A DNA stretch of 16,070 bases from Candidatus Krumholzibacteriia bacterium (lineage in GTDB: Bacteria > Krumholzibacteriota > Krumholzibacteriia > Krumholzibacteriales > Krumholzibacteriaceae). The notes beneath the pieces are model-generated. The model had not been told where the DNA came from and searched no databases. It was given only the letters and a program-made list of their open reading frames with translations. Where the stretch lies: contig JAPLKY010000017.1 in NCBI GenBank assembly GCA_026387805.1, positions 1 through 16,070 on the forward strand, written 5' to 3'. Shown here piece by piece: positions 1-7,151 of the stretch (positions are counted from its first letter, which is position 1; every line of letters begins with the position of its first letter). A program made the position numbers and the translations under genes.

Positions 1-1131
1 GCCGTGCACGACGAGCTGCGCCCGAAGGTGGAGAACGCGCGGAGCGTCGAGGAGGCGCGGAGCGTCATGATCGACATGATCTCGCGCCTGCACCAGAGCC
101 ACTTCGCCATCATCCCCGCCGACGTATACGAGAATATCGAAGCTCCCGTCGGGAAGGGAGACCTGGGCGGCTCGACCGGTCTCGAGCTTCGGGTCATCGA
201 CGGGAAGGCGATCGTAACCTCGGTCAAGCCGGGGATGCCCGCGGAGAGGGCGGGAGTCCGGCCCGGATGGGAGATCCGTGCGGTCAAGGGAACGGAAATC
301 CCGCCGCTCTTTCCCCCTATCGAAAAGGAGTTCGAAAAGAATCCGAGGAGAGACTTCTATCTATGGTATGCCGCGCGGGCAAGATTCGGCGGCGCAATCG
401 GAGACACCGTCACCGCGATGTTCATGGACGGGAAGGACCGGCCGACGGAAAAGACGATGATCCTCGAGGAGCCGAAGGGCAAGAGGGTCATCTTCGGCAA
501 TCTTCCGGCGTTTTACCTCACCTTCAGGACGGACACGCTTCGGGGCGGCATTGGATATTTCACCTTCAGCACCTTCTTCGATCCGGTGACGCTCATGCCG
601 GCCTTCGGAAACGCGATGCAGTCTTTCATTCAGGCCCCGGGAGTCATCATCGACGTGCGCGGGAATCCGGGCGGGATCGCGGGGCTCTGCATGGGAATGG
701 CCGGCTGGTTCGTCGAGGAAAAGAACGTCACCATGGGAACGATGAGGACGCGGAGCGACACGATAAAGCTCGTCATCAATCCTCGCGCGCGCGCCTATCG
801 GGGACCGGTCGCCATTCTCGTCGACGGTCTTTCGGGCTCGTCGTCCGAGATCTTCGCGGGGGGCGTGCAGGGTCTCCCGCGGGTCCGCATATTCGGATCG
901 CGGACGGCCGGTGCGACCCTCCCTTCGCTCGCGGAACGCCTCCCGAACGGAGACGGCTTCCAGTACGCGTTCGCCTCGTACATCTCTCGTAACGGCGTCG
1001 AGCTCGAGGGCGAGGGGGTGAAACCGGACGTCGAAATCCGTCCGACCCGCGAGGCGCTCCTTGGAGGACGGGATCCCGCGATCGAAGCGGCTGTTGACTG
1101 GATTCAGAATCAGCGTTATAAAGGCAATTGA
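1..1131 (+). CDS. S41 family peptidase with PDZ domain (5' truncated by window edge)
   Basis: This is a serine peptidase of the C-terminal-processing/tricorn-like S41 family, which cuts proteins or peptides outside the cytoplasm. The reading frame is open back to base 1, and the GTG at 4 has no upstream context, so the true start and any signal peptide lie outside the window. Counting from that GTG, a PDZ-like domain covers about residues 58-98 (GLELRVIDGK, then PAERAGVRPGWEI). The S41 core covers about 180-350 and includes IIDVRGNPGG (215-224). The likely nucleophile lies in SGSSSE (277-282), probably Ser279 by analogy with SASASE of Tsp/CtpA. The following GSRTAGA (298-304) resembles the GxxTAGA of tricorn-like S41 members. 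I do not see the lysine used by CtpA at the usual distance. The next gene starts 34 bases downstream on the same strand, which suggests cotranscription. Family assignment is secure; the substrate is unknown. Confidence 0.9.
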   Translation, partial: AVHDELRPKVENARSVEEARSVMIDMISRLHQSHFAIIPADVYENIEAPVGKGDLGGSTGLELRVIDGKAIVTSVKPGMPAERAGVRPGWEIRAVKGTEIPPLFPPIEKEFEKNPRRDFYLWYAARARFGGAIGDTVTAMFMDGKDRPTEKTMILEEPKGKRVIFGNLPAFYLTFRTDTLRGGIGYFTFSTFFDPVTLMPAFGNAMQSFIQAPGVIIDVRGNPGGIAGLCMGMAGWFVEEKNVTMGTMRTRSDTIKLVINPRARAYRGPVAILVDGLSGSSSEIFAGGVQGLPRVRIFGSRTAGATLPSLAERLPNGDGFQYAFASYISRNGVELEGEGVKPDVEIRPTREALLGGRDPAIEAAVDWIQNQRYKGN

Positions 1132-1165
1132 TTCCATAACGTCCCAACTTCGGAGGTGCGATGGT

Positions 1166-1951
1166 ATGACGCAGCGGATACGCACAACGGCGGCGGCGCT
1201 TTCGATAGCGGCGCTCGCGATTCTCTTCGTCGCGCTCGGCGCGCAGGTTTCGAACGCCGAGAAACCGGCCAAGGTCCCCAGCGCGGAGAAGATCCTCGAC
1301 CGGTACGTGGAGGCTACGGGCGGCATCAAGGCGTACGACAAGCTCCAGAACAGCGTCGTGAAGGGGACTCTCGAGATCCCCGCGGCCGGAATCACGCTCG
1401 ACGTCACCGTCTATTCGGCGCGGCCAGGCAAGGTGTATTCGAAGGCCGAGTCTCCCGCGATCGGCTCGTTCGAGAGCGGCACGGACGGCACGATCTGCTG
1501 GGAGAATTCAGTGATGCAGGGGGCGCGGATTCTCGAGGGAACCGAGCTCGCCGACAAGCTGCGCGAGTCCAGGTTCGAGAGCATGGCGTACTGGCGCGGG
1601 CTCTACGATACAGTGAGGGTCACCGGCGTTGACACGATCGCCGGCAGCCCCTGCGACAAGGTCGAATTGAAAACGAAGGACAGCAAGCCGCGCACCTATT
1701 TCTTCGATCAGAAATCGGGGCTCCTCGCAAAGACCGTGAGCATCGTGCCGACCCAGATGGGCGATATCGCCGTCGAGGCCTTCCCCTCCGATTACCGGAA
1801 AGTCGGGGACATCCTCGTCTCGCACAAAACGAGCATGAAGCTCATGTCTCAGGATCGCATCATGACGATCACGAGCGTCGCCTACAACGCCGCGATAGCT
1901 GACAGCGTTTTCGCGGTTCCGGCGGCGATCCAGGAGCTTTTGAAGAAGTAA
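1166..1951 (+). CDS. LolA-like / outer-membrane lipoprotein-sorting family periplasmic protein
   Basis: The product is a 261-residue exported protein. The start at ATG 1166 was chosen because GGAGGT (1152-1157) lies eight bases upstream and translation opens directly into a signal peptide: basic TQRIR, a hydrophobic stretch at about residues 8-25, then SNAE. The mature part has the plan of LolA-like proteins often annotated as outer membrane lipoprotein-sorting proteins. It opens with AEKILDRYVEATGG, followed by beta-rich repeats such as SVVKGTLEIPAAGI, SFESGTDGTICWE, a YFFDQKSGLLAKT strand pair and a terminal VFAVP motif. Such proteins have a half-barrel that binds lipid or a hydrophobic ligand in the periplasm. 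A specific role in lipoprotein transport is not shown. It follows the S41 peptidase closely and ends just before a strong hairpin terminator, so the two probably share a transcript. Confidence 0.72.
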   Translation: MTQRIRTTAAALSIAALAILFVALGAQVSNAEKPAKVPSAEKILDRYVEATGGIKAYDKLQNSVVKGTLEIPAAGITLDVTVYSARPGKVYSKAESPAIGSFESGTDGTICWENSVMQGARILEGTELADKLRESRFESMAYWRGLYDTVRVTGVDTIAGSPCDKVELKTKDSKPRTYFFDQKSGLLAKTVSIVPTQMGDIAVEAFPSDYRKVGDILVSHKTSMKLMSQDRIMTITSVAYNAAIADSVFAVPAAIQELLKK

Positions 1952-1989
1952 TAGGGGCGCATCCCGGCCCCGAAGAATCGACGATCGCG

Positions 1990-2025
1990 AAAGCCGCGTC
2001 CGGCCCCGAGCCGGCGCGGCTTTTT
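1990..2025 (+). terminator. Rho-independent terminator between convergent genes
   Basis: AAAGCCGCG (1990-1998) pairs perfectly with CGCGGCTTT (2015-2023), and CCGG (2000-2003) pairs with CCGG (2011-2014), with T1999 bulged and a seven-base loop. A run of five T on the plus strand (2021-2025) follows. It closes the S41/LolA-like pair. The stem runs up to the stop codon of the convergent M28 gene, so it may also help to end that transcript, but the minus-strand T-run is only three bases. Confidence 0.85.
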
Positions 2026-3470
2026 CATTGCCGATTGGCCCACCGGTACGAGGCGAGAAATCCGAGCCGCGCGATGTCGGCGAGGATATCGGGATTGATT
2101 CGGTAGATCGTGTCCCCCGCCTCATGGTACGCGAGGTGCGGGCCGTTCGAGAAGCACGCGACGCACGGCGCGCCTTTCAGGAAGAACGGGGCGAAATCGC
2201 TCGAACGCACGCCGACGTGCTTGATTTCCCATTTATTTTTCAGCGTGCTCGCGCGCGCATCGGCGTCGCGGAGCGCAGCGAGGAGCTCGGGCGGCTCCGG
2301 CGTGTATCCGCAGCTCGCTCCGTCCCCCTCGCCGACCATGTCGAAGTTGAACATGCCCGCGATCTTCGTGAAGCGCGCCGGGAAATGCTCCGCGAAGAAG
2401 GTCGAGCCGACGAGACCCTCCTCCTCGCCGCCGAATAGCGCGAACACGATCGATCGTTTCGGCTTTTTCTCGAGCGCGGCGAAGGCCTTCGCGATCTCCA
2501 TCACGACCGCGGAGCCGCTCGCGTTGTCGTTCGCGCCCGGGAAGATCATTCCGTTCATGTGGCGGCCGCAGTGGTCAAAATGCGCCCCGATCAGGACGCA
2601 TTCATTTTCCAGGTTAGGGTCGGAGCCCTCGATAATTCCGACGATGTTGTATCCGACCCCGTCCCGGAAATGCCGCGACACCACGCGGTAGTGCACGCTC
2701 GATTCCAACGGAAACGAGGCCGGCTTCTTGCTCTCGCCGAGACTCTTCTTGATCGCTGCGCACGCGAGCCCCTTCTCGGCAAAGAGGCTATCCGCAACCC
2801 GCTCGCCGATCATGGCGGGCATGAATCCCTCGATCCAGTCCCCGTTCGGATGGGCGTTCGGCTTGTCGTAGAGATAGATGATCCCGAGGGCGCCCTTGTC
2901 CTTCGCGGTTCGCATCCGGATCCGATGCTGATCGTAATACTCGAAGGCGGTGTCCGCCGGATCCGGTGTGCCGCGGAAGCAGAGGACGAACTTCCCTGCA
3001 GGATCGATGCCCGCGTAGTCGTCATACCCAAGAGCCGGCGCGCTGATGCCCCATCCCGCGAAGACCAGACCCGCGGTCACGTTTCCGCTCGCCGCGAAGA
3101 GGACCGGCATGAAATCGTCGGGCGCCTTGAGCGCGAGCTCCCCGCGAGGAAGAAGCAGCGTCATTGCGGCCTCGTCGACGATCGTATAGGGCGAGGGAAA
3201 CGGCTGCAGATACCCCTCCTTTACGTCGAGCGGGGCAAGCTTCCACTCCTTGAACTTCGACGCCGCCCACTTCGCCGCGGCCGTGTATCCCTTGTCCCCG
3301 GTGAGGCGGCCGGCGAACTCGTCCGAAGCAAGCTTCTTGCAGTAATCGTACGGAGACATGGGGATAATCGTCTGATACGCCCTGTGCTCGTCCTTGCTCA
3401 GGCGGTCACCGCGGACCGCGCCCGGGCACGCGAGGATCAGCAGCGCAATGAGCACATTGAAGACTCTCAT
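2025..3470 (-). CDS. Exported M28 family zinc peptidase with PA domain
   Basis: This is a 481-residue co-catalytic di-zinc exopeptidase (aminopeptidase-type M28). A signal peptide covers about residues 1-21 (MRVFNVLIALLILACPG), so it acts in the periplasm or outside. The central part, about 120-260, looks like a protease-associated (PA) domain inserted before the catalytic core. The core shows the full metal-site order: GAHFDH (H297, D299), GANDNASG (D315), FGGEEEG (E349/E350 pair), FNFDMVG (D377) and LAYHEAGD (H449). The start is supported by GAGG six bases upstream of the ATG on the minus strand. An extended -10 candidate lies about 80 bases upstream inside an inverted repeat. The gene is convergent with the LolA-like gene and divergent from the glycosyltransferase. 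The family is certain; whether it prefers amino acids or longer peptides is not known. Confidence 0.93.
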   Translation of the reverse strand: MRVFNVLIALLILACPGAVRGDRLSKDEHRAYQTIIPMSPYDYCKKLASDEFAGRLTGDKGYTAAAKWAASKFKEWKLAPLDVKEGYLQPFPSPYTIVDEAAMTLLLPRGELALKAPDDFMPVLFAASGNVTAGLVFAGWGISAPALGYDDYAGIDPAGKFVLCFRGTPDPADTAFEYYDQHRIRMRTAKDKGALGIIYLYDKPNAHPNGDWIEGFMPAMIGERVADSLFAEKGLACAAIKKSLGESKKPASFPLESSVHYRVVSRHFRDGVGYNIVGIIEGSDPNLENECVLIGAHFDHCGRHMNGMIFPGANDNASGSAVVMEIAKAFAALEKKPKRSIVFALFGGEEEGLVGSTFFAEHFPARFTKIAGMFNFDMVGEGDGASCGYTPEPPELLAALRDADARASTLKNKWEIKHVGVRSSDFAPFFLKGAPCVACFSNGPHLAYHEAGDTIYRINPDILADIARLGFLASYRWANRQ

Positions 3471-3537
3471 CGATCACCTCACTCACTAGCTTCCGTCGGC
3501 GTATGTCCCTCCCTGCAGGAGTCATTCCGCGACTTCC

Positions 3538-3571
3538 TTGACAGAAGATGCATTCTAGCAGAAACTGTCAA
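3538..3571. promoter_or_regulatory. Inverted repeat over a candidate M28 promoter
   Basis: TTGACAG (3538-3544) and CTGTCAA (3565-3571) are perfect inverted arms. Between them is a smaller hairpin, TTCT (3553-3556) / AGAA (3560-3563). On the minus strand TGC-TAGAAT is an extended -10 element (hexamer at 3557-3552) that could drive the M28 gene, although I find no good -35. The structure could be an operator or a chance hairpin. The intergenic stretch 3471-3658 otherwise shows nothing I can name. Confidence 0.4.
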
Positions 3572-3658
3572 TCAAGATATAGAATTCACACAGTAGCCGA
3601 GAAGCGTTGAAATGACCCTGCGTTCCCCGCGGTGTAACCTTGGAGATTCTGAAATACT

Positions 3659-5218
3659 ATGATAGCGGCAGCGTTCGGCCGGCGGCTTGAAGCGAAATCC
3701 ACGCAGGCCAAGCTGGTTATGTTTACATGCATGGCCATTGTAGCCCTGACCGTCGCTTATGCCGTTTATGCAACCGCGACCGCGCCGCGATGGATCGTGG
3801 ATGATTCTTTTATTCTCTTCAGATATGCAGACAACTTGGCCAACCACGGACAGCTGAACTGGAACCTTGGAGAGAACCCGGTTGAAGGGTATACGGGCGC
3901 TACACTTGTATTTCTACTATCGATCGCTATAAAGCTCGGAATATCACCCATTTTGGCATCCCATGTGATCGGAATCGCCTGCTTCTTCCTCGGCGGCCTT
4001 TTCATCCTTCTCATTCTGCGGGGATTCAATGTCGGGAGCGCGGTTGCGCTCGCTCTCTATTTCGCGGCCCCCTTCATGTACACTCATGAGTGGAGCGGCC
4101 TCGAGACAACGCTATTCGCCGCAGCAATGCTCTTTTCCGTATATGCCTTCACGTCTCGGCACCGTGCGCTCTTCCTGTTTTCAATTATCCTTCTAAGCCT
4201 TACGAGGCCCGAGGGAGCGCTGCTCGCCGCCATTCTCTTTCTCATATTCCGTCCATTCTCCTATAAGTCGCTCTTCATTTTCGTAACACCCCTTCTCGTG
4301 TATTTCCTTTGGAGATGGGCGTACTATGGCCGGATATTTCCAAACACATACTACGCCAAGAAGGTCGCCACCGATATATTCTCGATGAAGTTTCTCGTGT
4401 TCTGCTTGAAAACGTGGATCCGCAATCCCGCGGCCGTGCCGTATGCGGGGAGTCAATCATCGGCACTAACGGAAAACGTACTGAACGTATTGAGCTTCTT
4501 CAAAGAATATCTGCTCAGACCCGCGCTCGTCGTTTTCGTCCTGATCGTCTGGACGGATGTTCGAAGGTGCAAATATCTGGTATTTTCAATCGGCGCTTTC
4601 TGCGCCATTGCGCTATTCGTGTATCTTCCCTTCAAGCTCGAAATGAATTTCTCATACCGGTTTCTTGCGCCTTTCTATCCCTTGGTGATTCTGGGGCTTG
4701 CAGGAATCCTCAAGAAAAGCGACACGCCACTCAAGCTGATACTTGCCCTAGCGCTTCTGGTTGTTCCCCAGATTAGAATGAACATAGGCGGAATGCCGGC
4801 AGAGAGGCAATACACGTCGACGTACAAGGAACTCATGGATGAGGCTCACATTGCCATTGGAGAGTACTTGCGAAAAACCTTCTCTCCCAATGATTGGCTA
4901 GTCGTGCACGCCGACGCCGGAGCGATTCCCTACTATTCCAGGCTCAAGACGGTAGATTTTGGAAGGCTCAACGATGAGTACCTCACGAGAAAGAGACGTT
5001 CGGAAAGCGAGATTGTTGACTACTTCTTCTCGCGAAACGCAACGGCTATGGTTCTGACTATGGAGGCGCGCCCGTCGCAGAATAGAGCACGCGAGCTTGA
5101 AGCCATCCTCGCCGACCCCCGACTCGGGAACTACACCATTGTGAAGGTCTATGGCGCAGACTCAAGACCCGGCTACAGTGAGGTGCTTTACGTGCGAAAT
5201 GACCTCCTTCGGCACTAA
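3659..5218 (+). CDS. Polytopic GT-C type glycosyltransferase-like membrane protein
   Basis: This is a 519-residue integral membrane protein with about ten hydrophobic segments. It resembles lipid-linked-sugar (GT-C) transferases of the ArnT/PMT/AftB-like kind, which add a sugar to cell-envelope polymers on the outer face of the inner membrane. After the first membrane segment (about residues 19-38) comes the first extracytoplasmic loop with VDDSFILFRYADNLA (47-61), then NPVEGYTG. The acidic DD48-49 pair is the expected catalytic or metal site. Further family-like motifs are GLETTLF, TRPEG, YYGRIFPNTYYAK and, in the soluble C-terminal part, DAGAIPYYS. GGAG lies 13 bases before the ATG, a little far, so an internal start near Met21 cannot be excluded. 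The gene is clearly more AT-rich than both neighbours and stands alone between AT-rich spacers, as expected of an acquired surface-polysaccharide gene. Donor and acceptor are unknown. Confidence 0.75.
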   Translation: MIAAAFGRRLEAKSTQAKLVMFTCMAIVALTVAYAVYATATAPRWIVDDSFILFRYADNLANHGQLNWNLGENPVEGYTGATLVFLLSIAIKLGISPILASHVIGIACFFLGGLFILLILRGFNVGSAVALALYFAAPFMYTHEWSGLETTLFAAAMLFSVYAFTSRHRALFLFSIILLSLTRPEGALLAAILFLIFRPFSYKSLFIFVTPLLVYFLWRWAYYGRIFPNTYYAKKVATDIFSMKFLVFCLKTWIRNPAAVPYAGSQSSALTENVLNVLSFFKEYLLRPALVVFVLIVWTDVRRCKYLVFSIGAFCAIALFVYLPFKLEMNFSYRFLAPFYPLVILGLAGILKKSDTPLKLILALALLVVPQIRMNIGGMPAERQYTSTYKELMDEAHIAIGEYLRKTFSPNDWLVVHADAGAIPYYSRLKTVDFGRLNDEYLTRKRRSESEIVDYFFSRNATAMVLTMEARPSQNRARELEAILADPRLGNYTIVKVYGADSRPGYSEVLYVRNDLLRH

Positions 5219-5314
5219 CATGTGTGTAGTAGCGTCGTGGATGTTTGTCTATTCCGAGACCGCATTCTGTTCCTCTTCTTAGTATTCCACCTTGGTCGAT
5301 TTTCCATTTTCCCC

Positions 5315-5343
5315 TTGACAGAATGATATTATCGTGATATCAT
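5315..5343 (+). promoter_or_regulatory. Sigma-70-like promoter of the SPFH/RHH pair
   Basis: A perfect -35 TTGACA (5315-5320) is followed, after a 17-base spacer, by TATCAT (5338-5343), a five-of-six match to TATAAT. Transcription would begin near 5350, giving a leader of about 28 bases before the ATG at 5378. This is the best promoter in the window by eye. Confidence 0.75.
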
Positions 5344-5353
5344 ATTGATATCA
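5324..5353. repeat. Three TGATAT(T/C)A repeats at 11-bp spacing: probable operator
   Basis: TGATATTA (5324-5331), TGATATCA (5335-5342) and TGATATCA (5346-5353) start exactly 11 bases apart, about one helical turn. The last two are perfect 8-bp palindromes. The array fills the promoter spacer, the -10 and the start site, where bound protein would block polymerase. Its fixed phase suggests several dimers on one face of the DNA, as RHH repressors bind. The RHH gene two genes downstream is the natural candidate ligand; this is an inference. Confidence 0.6.
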
Positions 5354-5377
5354 ACCTGAACCCGACGGAGGTGACCT

Positions 5378-6253
5378 ATGCAAACCGTTACCGAAACCAG
5401 AGCCGGAAAGATGAACGGCTTCCTCGCGCTCGTGATGTTCTTCGTCTTCGCGGCGATCGACGTTTACGTGCTCCGCGCAGGAATCCTTTCGAACAACACC
5501 GCGGTCCTCTGGTTCTTCGTCCCCTTCACCCTCTTCACCGTCATCTGGATGATGGGATTCACCGTCGTCCAGCCGAACGAGGCGCGCGTGCTCGTTCTCT
5601 TCGGCAAGTACATCGGCTCCATTCGCGACTCGGGATTCTGGTGGGCGAACCCCTTCACGGACAAGAAGCGCGTATCGCTCCGCATCCGCAACTTCAACAG
5701 CGAGAAGATCAAGGTGAACGACCTGCACGGCAACCCCGTGGAGATCGCCGCGGTCGTCGTGTGGCAGGTCGTTGATTCGTCCCGCGCGCTCTTCGACGTA
5801 GACAACTACATCCAGTTCGTCGACATCCAGAGCGAGACGGCGATCCGAGCGCTCGCCTCGGAGTACCCGTACGACACGCAGCAGGAGAACGAACCGTCGC
5901 TCCGCGGCAATGTGCAGGAGATATCCGAGAGGATGAAGAAAACGGTCCAGACGCGGCTCGAGGTCGCGGGCGTCACCGTCATCGAATCGCGGATCAGCCA
6001 CCTCGCCTACGCGCCCGAAATCGCGCAGGCGATGCTCCGCCGCCAGCAGGCGCAGGCGATCATCGCCGCGCGCCAGAAGATCGTCGAGGGCGCCGTCGGC
6101 ATGGTCGAAATGGCGCTCCGGGCGCTCAGCGAACAGAATATCGTCACGCTCGACGAGGACAAGAAGGCGAGCATGGTGAATAACCTCATGGTCGCTCTCG
6201 TTTCCGACAGGGAGGTATCGCCGGTCATCAATACGGGCACCATCTATCAGTGA
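5378..6253 (+). CDS. SPFH (stomatin/prohibitin-like) domain membrane protein
   Basis: This 291-residue protein has two N-terminal membrane segments (about residues 13-33 and 43-64) and then an SPFH/band-7 domain starting at VVQPNEARVLVLFGKY. Motifs include SIRDSGFWWANPF, then IKVNDLHGNPVEIAAVVVWQV, and a C-terminal helix typical of the family (AQAMLRRQQAQAIIAARQKIVEGA, beginning about residue 214). SPFH proteins form membrane-bound ring or cage oligomers that organise membrane domains or modulate proteases. Its own partner is unknown, and no NfeD-type protease gene is adjacent. The start is clear, with GGAGGTGA (5367-5374) just before the ATG. Its stop overlaps a possible GTG start of the RHH gene, so the pair is one transcription unit. 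It is preceded by a strong promoter with a phased repeat array. Confidence 0.92.
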   Translation: MQTVTETRAGKMNGFLALVMFFVFAAIDVYVLRAGILSNNTAVLWFFVPFTLFTVIWMMGFTVVQPNEARVLVLFGKYIGSIRDSGFWWANPFTDKKRVSLRIRNFNSEKIKVNDLHGNPVEIAAVVVWQVVDSSRALFDVDNYIQFVDIQSETAIRALASEYPYDTQQENEPSLRGNVQEISERMKKTVQTRLEVAGVTVIESRISHLAYAPEIAQAMLRRQQAQAIIAARQKIVEGAVGMVEMALRALSEQNIVTLDEDKKASMVNNLMVALVSDREVSPVINTGTIYQ

Positions 6254-6273
6254 AGGGCCGGCGCGTCGCCGAT

Positions 6274-6438
6274 ATGAGCGAGAAGAAGAAATTTCTGCTC
6301 CGTCTGGACGAGAGGTTGTTCGCGGCCCTCGAAAAGTGGGCCGCGGACGATCTCCGAAGCGTCAACGCCGAGATCGAGTTTCTCCTCGCGAGCGCGGCGA
6401 AGAAGGCCGGAAGAATGAAAGGCGGGGATCCGGGCTAG
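6274..6438 (+). CDS. Small ribbon-helix-helix (Arc/MetJ-like) DNA-binding protein
   Basis: This is a 54-residue basic protein, MSEKKKFLLRLDERL onwards. FLLRLDERL is the beta strand of an RHH fold, LFAALEKWAADD the first helix and VNAEIEFLLASAAKKAG the second. RHH dimers insert the paired strand into the major groove and usually bind tandem short repeats cooperatively. I chose ATG 6274 because the family normally begins a few residues before the strand. A GTG at 6250 that overlaps the SPFH stop would add eight residues (MKGRRVAD); neither start has a good ribosome-binding site, so coupling to SPFH translation is likely. The gene ends five bases before the convergent methyltransferase. I infer it is the autoregulator of the operon, acting at the 11-bp-phased repeats upstream of SPFH. 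No toxin gene is adjacent, so a toxin-antitoxin role is not supported. Confidence 0.78.
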   Translation: MSEKKKFLLRLDERLFAALEKWAADDLRSVNAEIEFLLASAAKKAGRMKGGDPG

Positions 6439-6443
6439 GTCGG

Positions 6444-7049
6444 TTAAATCAGGACGATGCCGTAGGGCATCGAGATTTCGATGCCGCCGCGCGAACTGGA
6501 CGATTCGTATCTGCGTATCCGTTTCGCGGTCTCTTCGCCGAGCGCCGCGAGACGGTTCGAGAGCTCCCCGAAATCGGCAAAACGTTGCTTCGCGTCGAAG
6601 CATCTCTTCCGGCGCAGCGGACTCTCTTCGATCGCCGTCCAGCTCGCCGAGATCTTCTCCGTCTCGCACGCGCACCACGACCATTCCGACTCGGGCAGAT
6701 GATCGATGATGAGGATATGCGGCGCGAGCGTGGCCGCATGGCCGATCGCCCTCACCGGATCGGCCATCTCGTGAAGGCAGAACTCGAAGAAGACGACGTC
6801 GGCCGGCGCGCGAAAAGCGTAGAAATCCCCCTCGATCGTGGTGAACTTATCGTCGAGCTCGCATTCGCTGATCTTCTTCCTGAGACACTCGACGGCCGCC
6901 CGGTCGCTGTCGACCGCCGTGATCTTCCGTGGGAGATGCGCGTAGCCGATGAGCCGTCCCCCTCCCGCGCCGACGTGGAGGACCTCTTTGCCTCCGAAAT
7001 CGTAGAAGGCGACGAGATTCTTGATTATCGCATGCGTATCGGTCGCCAT
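6444..7049 (-). CDS. Class I SAM-dependent methyltransferase
   Basis: The product is a 201-residue Rossmann-fold methyltransferase. Motif I is VLHVGAGGG (residues 23-31), with an acidic residue ending the next strand in ITAVDSD (43-49, likely D47). GDFYAF (74-79) matches the adenine-binding region, and ADVVFFEFCLHEMADP (83-98) is the motif IV/post-IV strand typical of small-molecule methyltransferases. The C-terminal third (121-201) is basic and lacks a recognisable substrate domain, so the substrate cannot be named. I chose ATG 7049, with GGAG ten bases upstream, over an in-frame ATG at 7130, because the methyltransferase fold needs no residues before it. It lies 102 bases downstream of the M3 peptidase on the same strand, so they may share a transcript. 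Confidence 0.8.
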   Translation of the reverse strand: MATDTHAIIKNLVAFYDFGGKEVLHVGAGGGRLIGYAHLPRKITAVDSDRAAVECLRKKISECELDDKFTTIEGDFYAFRAPADVVFFEFCLHEMADPVRAIGHAATLAPHILIIDHLPESEWSWCACETEKISASWTAIEESPLRRKRCFDAKQRFADFGELSNRLAALGEETAKRIRRYESSSSRGGIEISMPYGIVLI

Positions 7050-7151
7050 ATCCGCCGTTCTCCGTTCAATGAGAAGCGCAGCGCTGCGAACATCGAGCTG
7101 CCATACCCCCGGGAGCAATCGACATTGCACGCGCTGCGCAATACCCTGCCG

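Noticed and set aside
361..1407. A 348-codon minus-strand frame across the S41 gene
   Set aside because: Antisense to S41 and LolA-like coding sequence, with no motif of its own.
5321..5353. The TGATAT repeats considered as a CRISPR or iteron array
   Set aside because: Units are eight bases with three-base gaps, far too short for CRISPR. Only three copies overlap a promoter and no replication gene is near, so an operator is the simpler reading.
6250..6438. The RHH gene considered as the antitoxin of a toxin-antitoxin pair
   Set aside because: No small toxin frame is adjacent; the flanking genes are an SPFH protein and a convergent methyltransferase.
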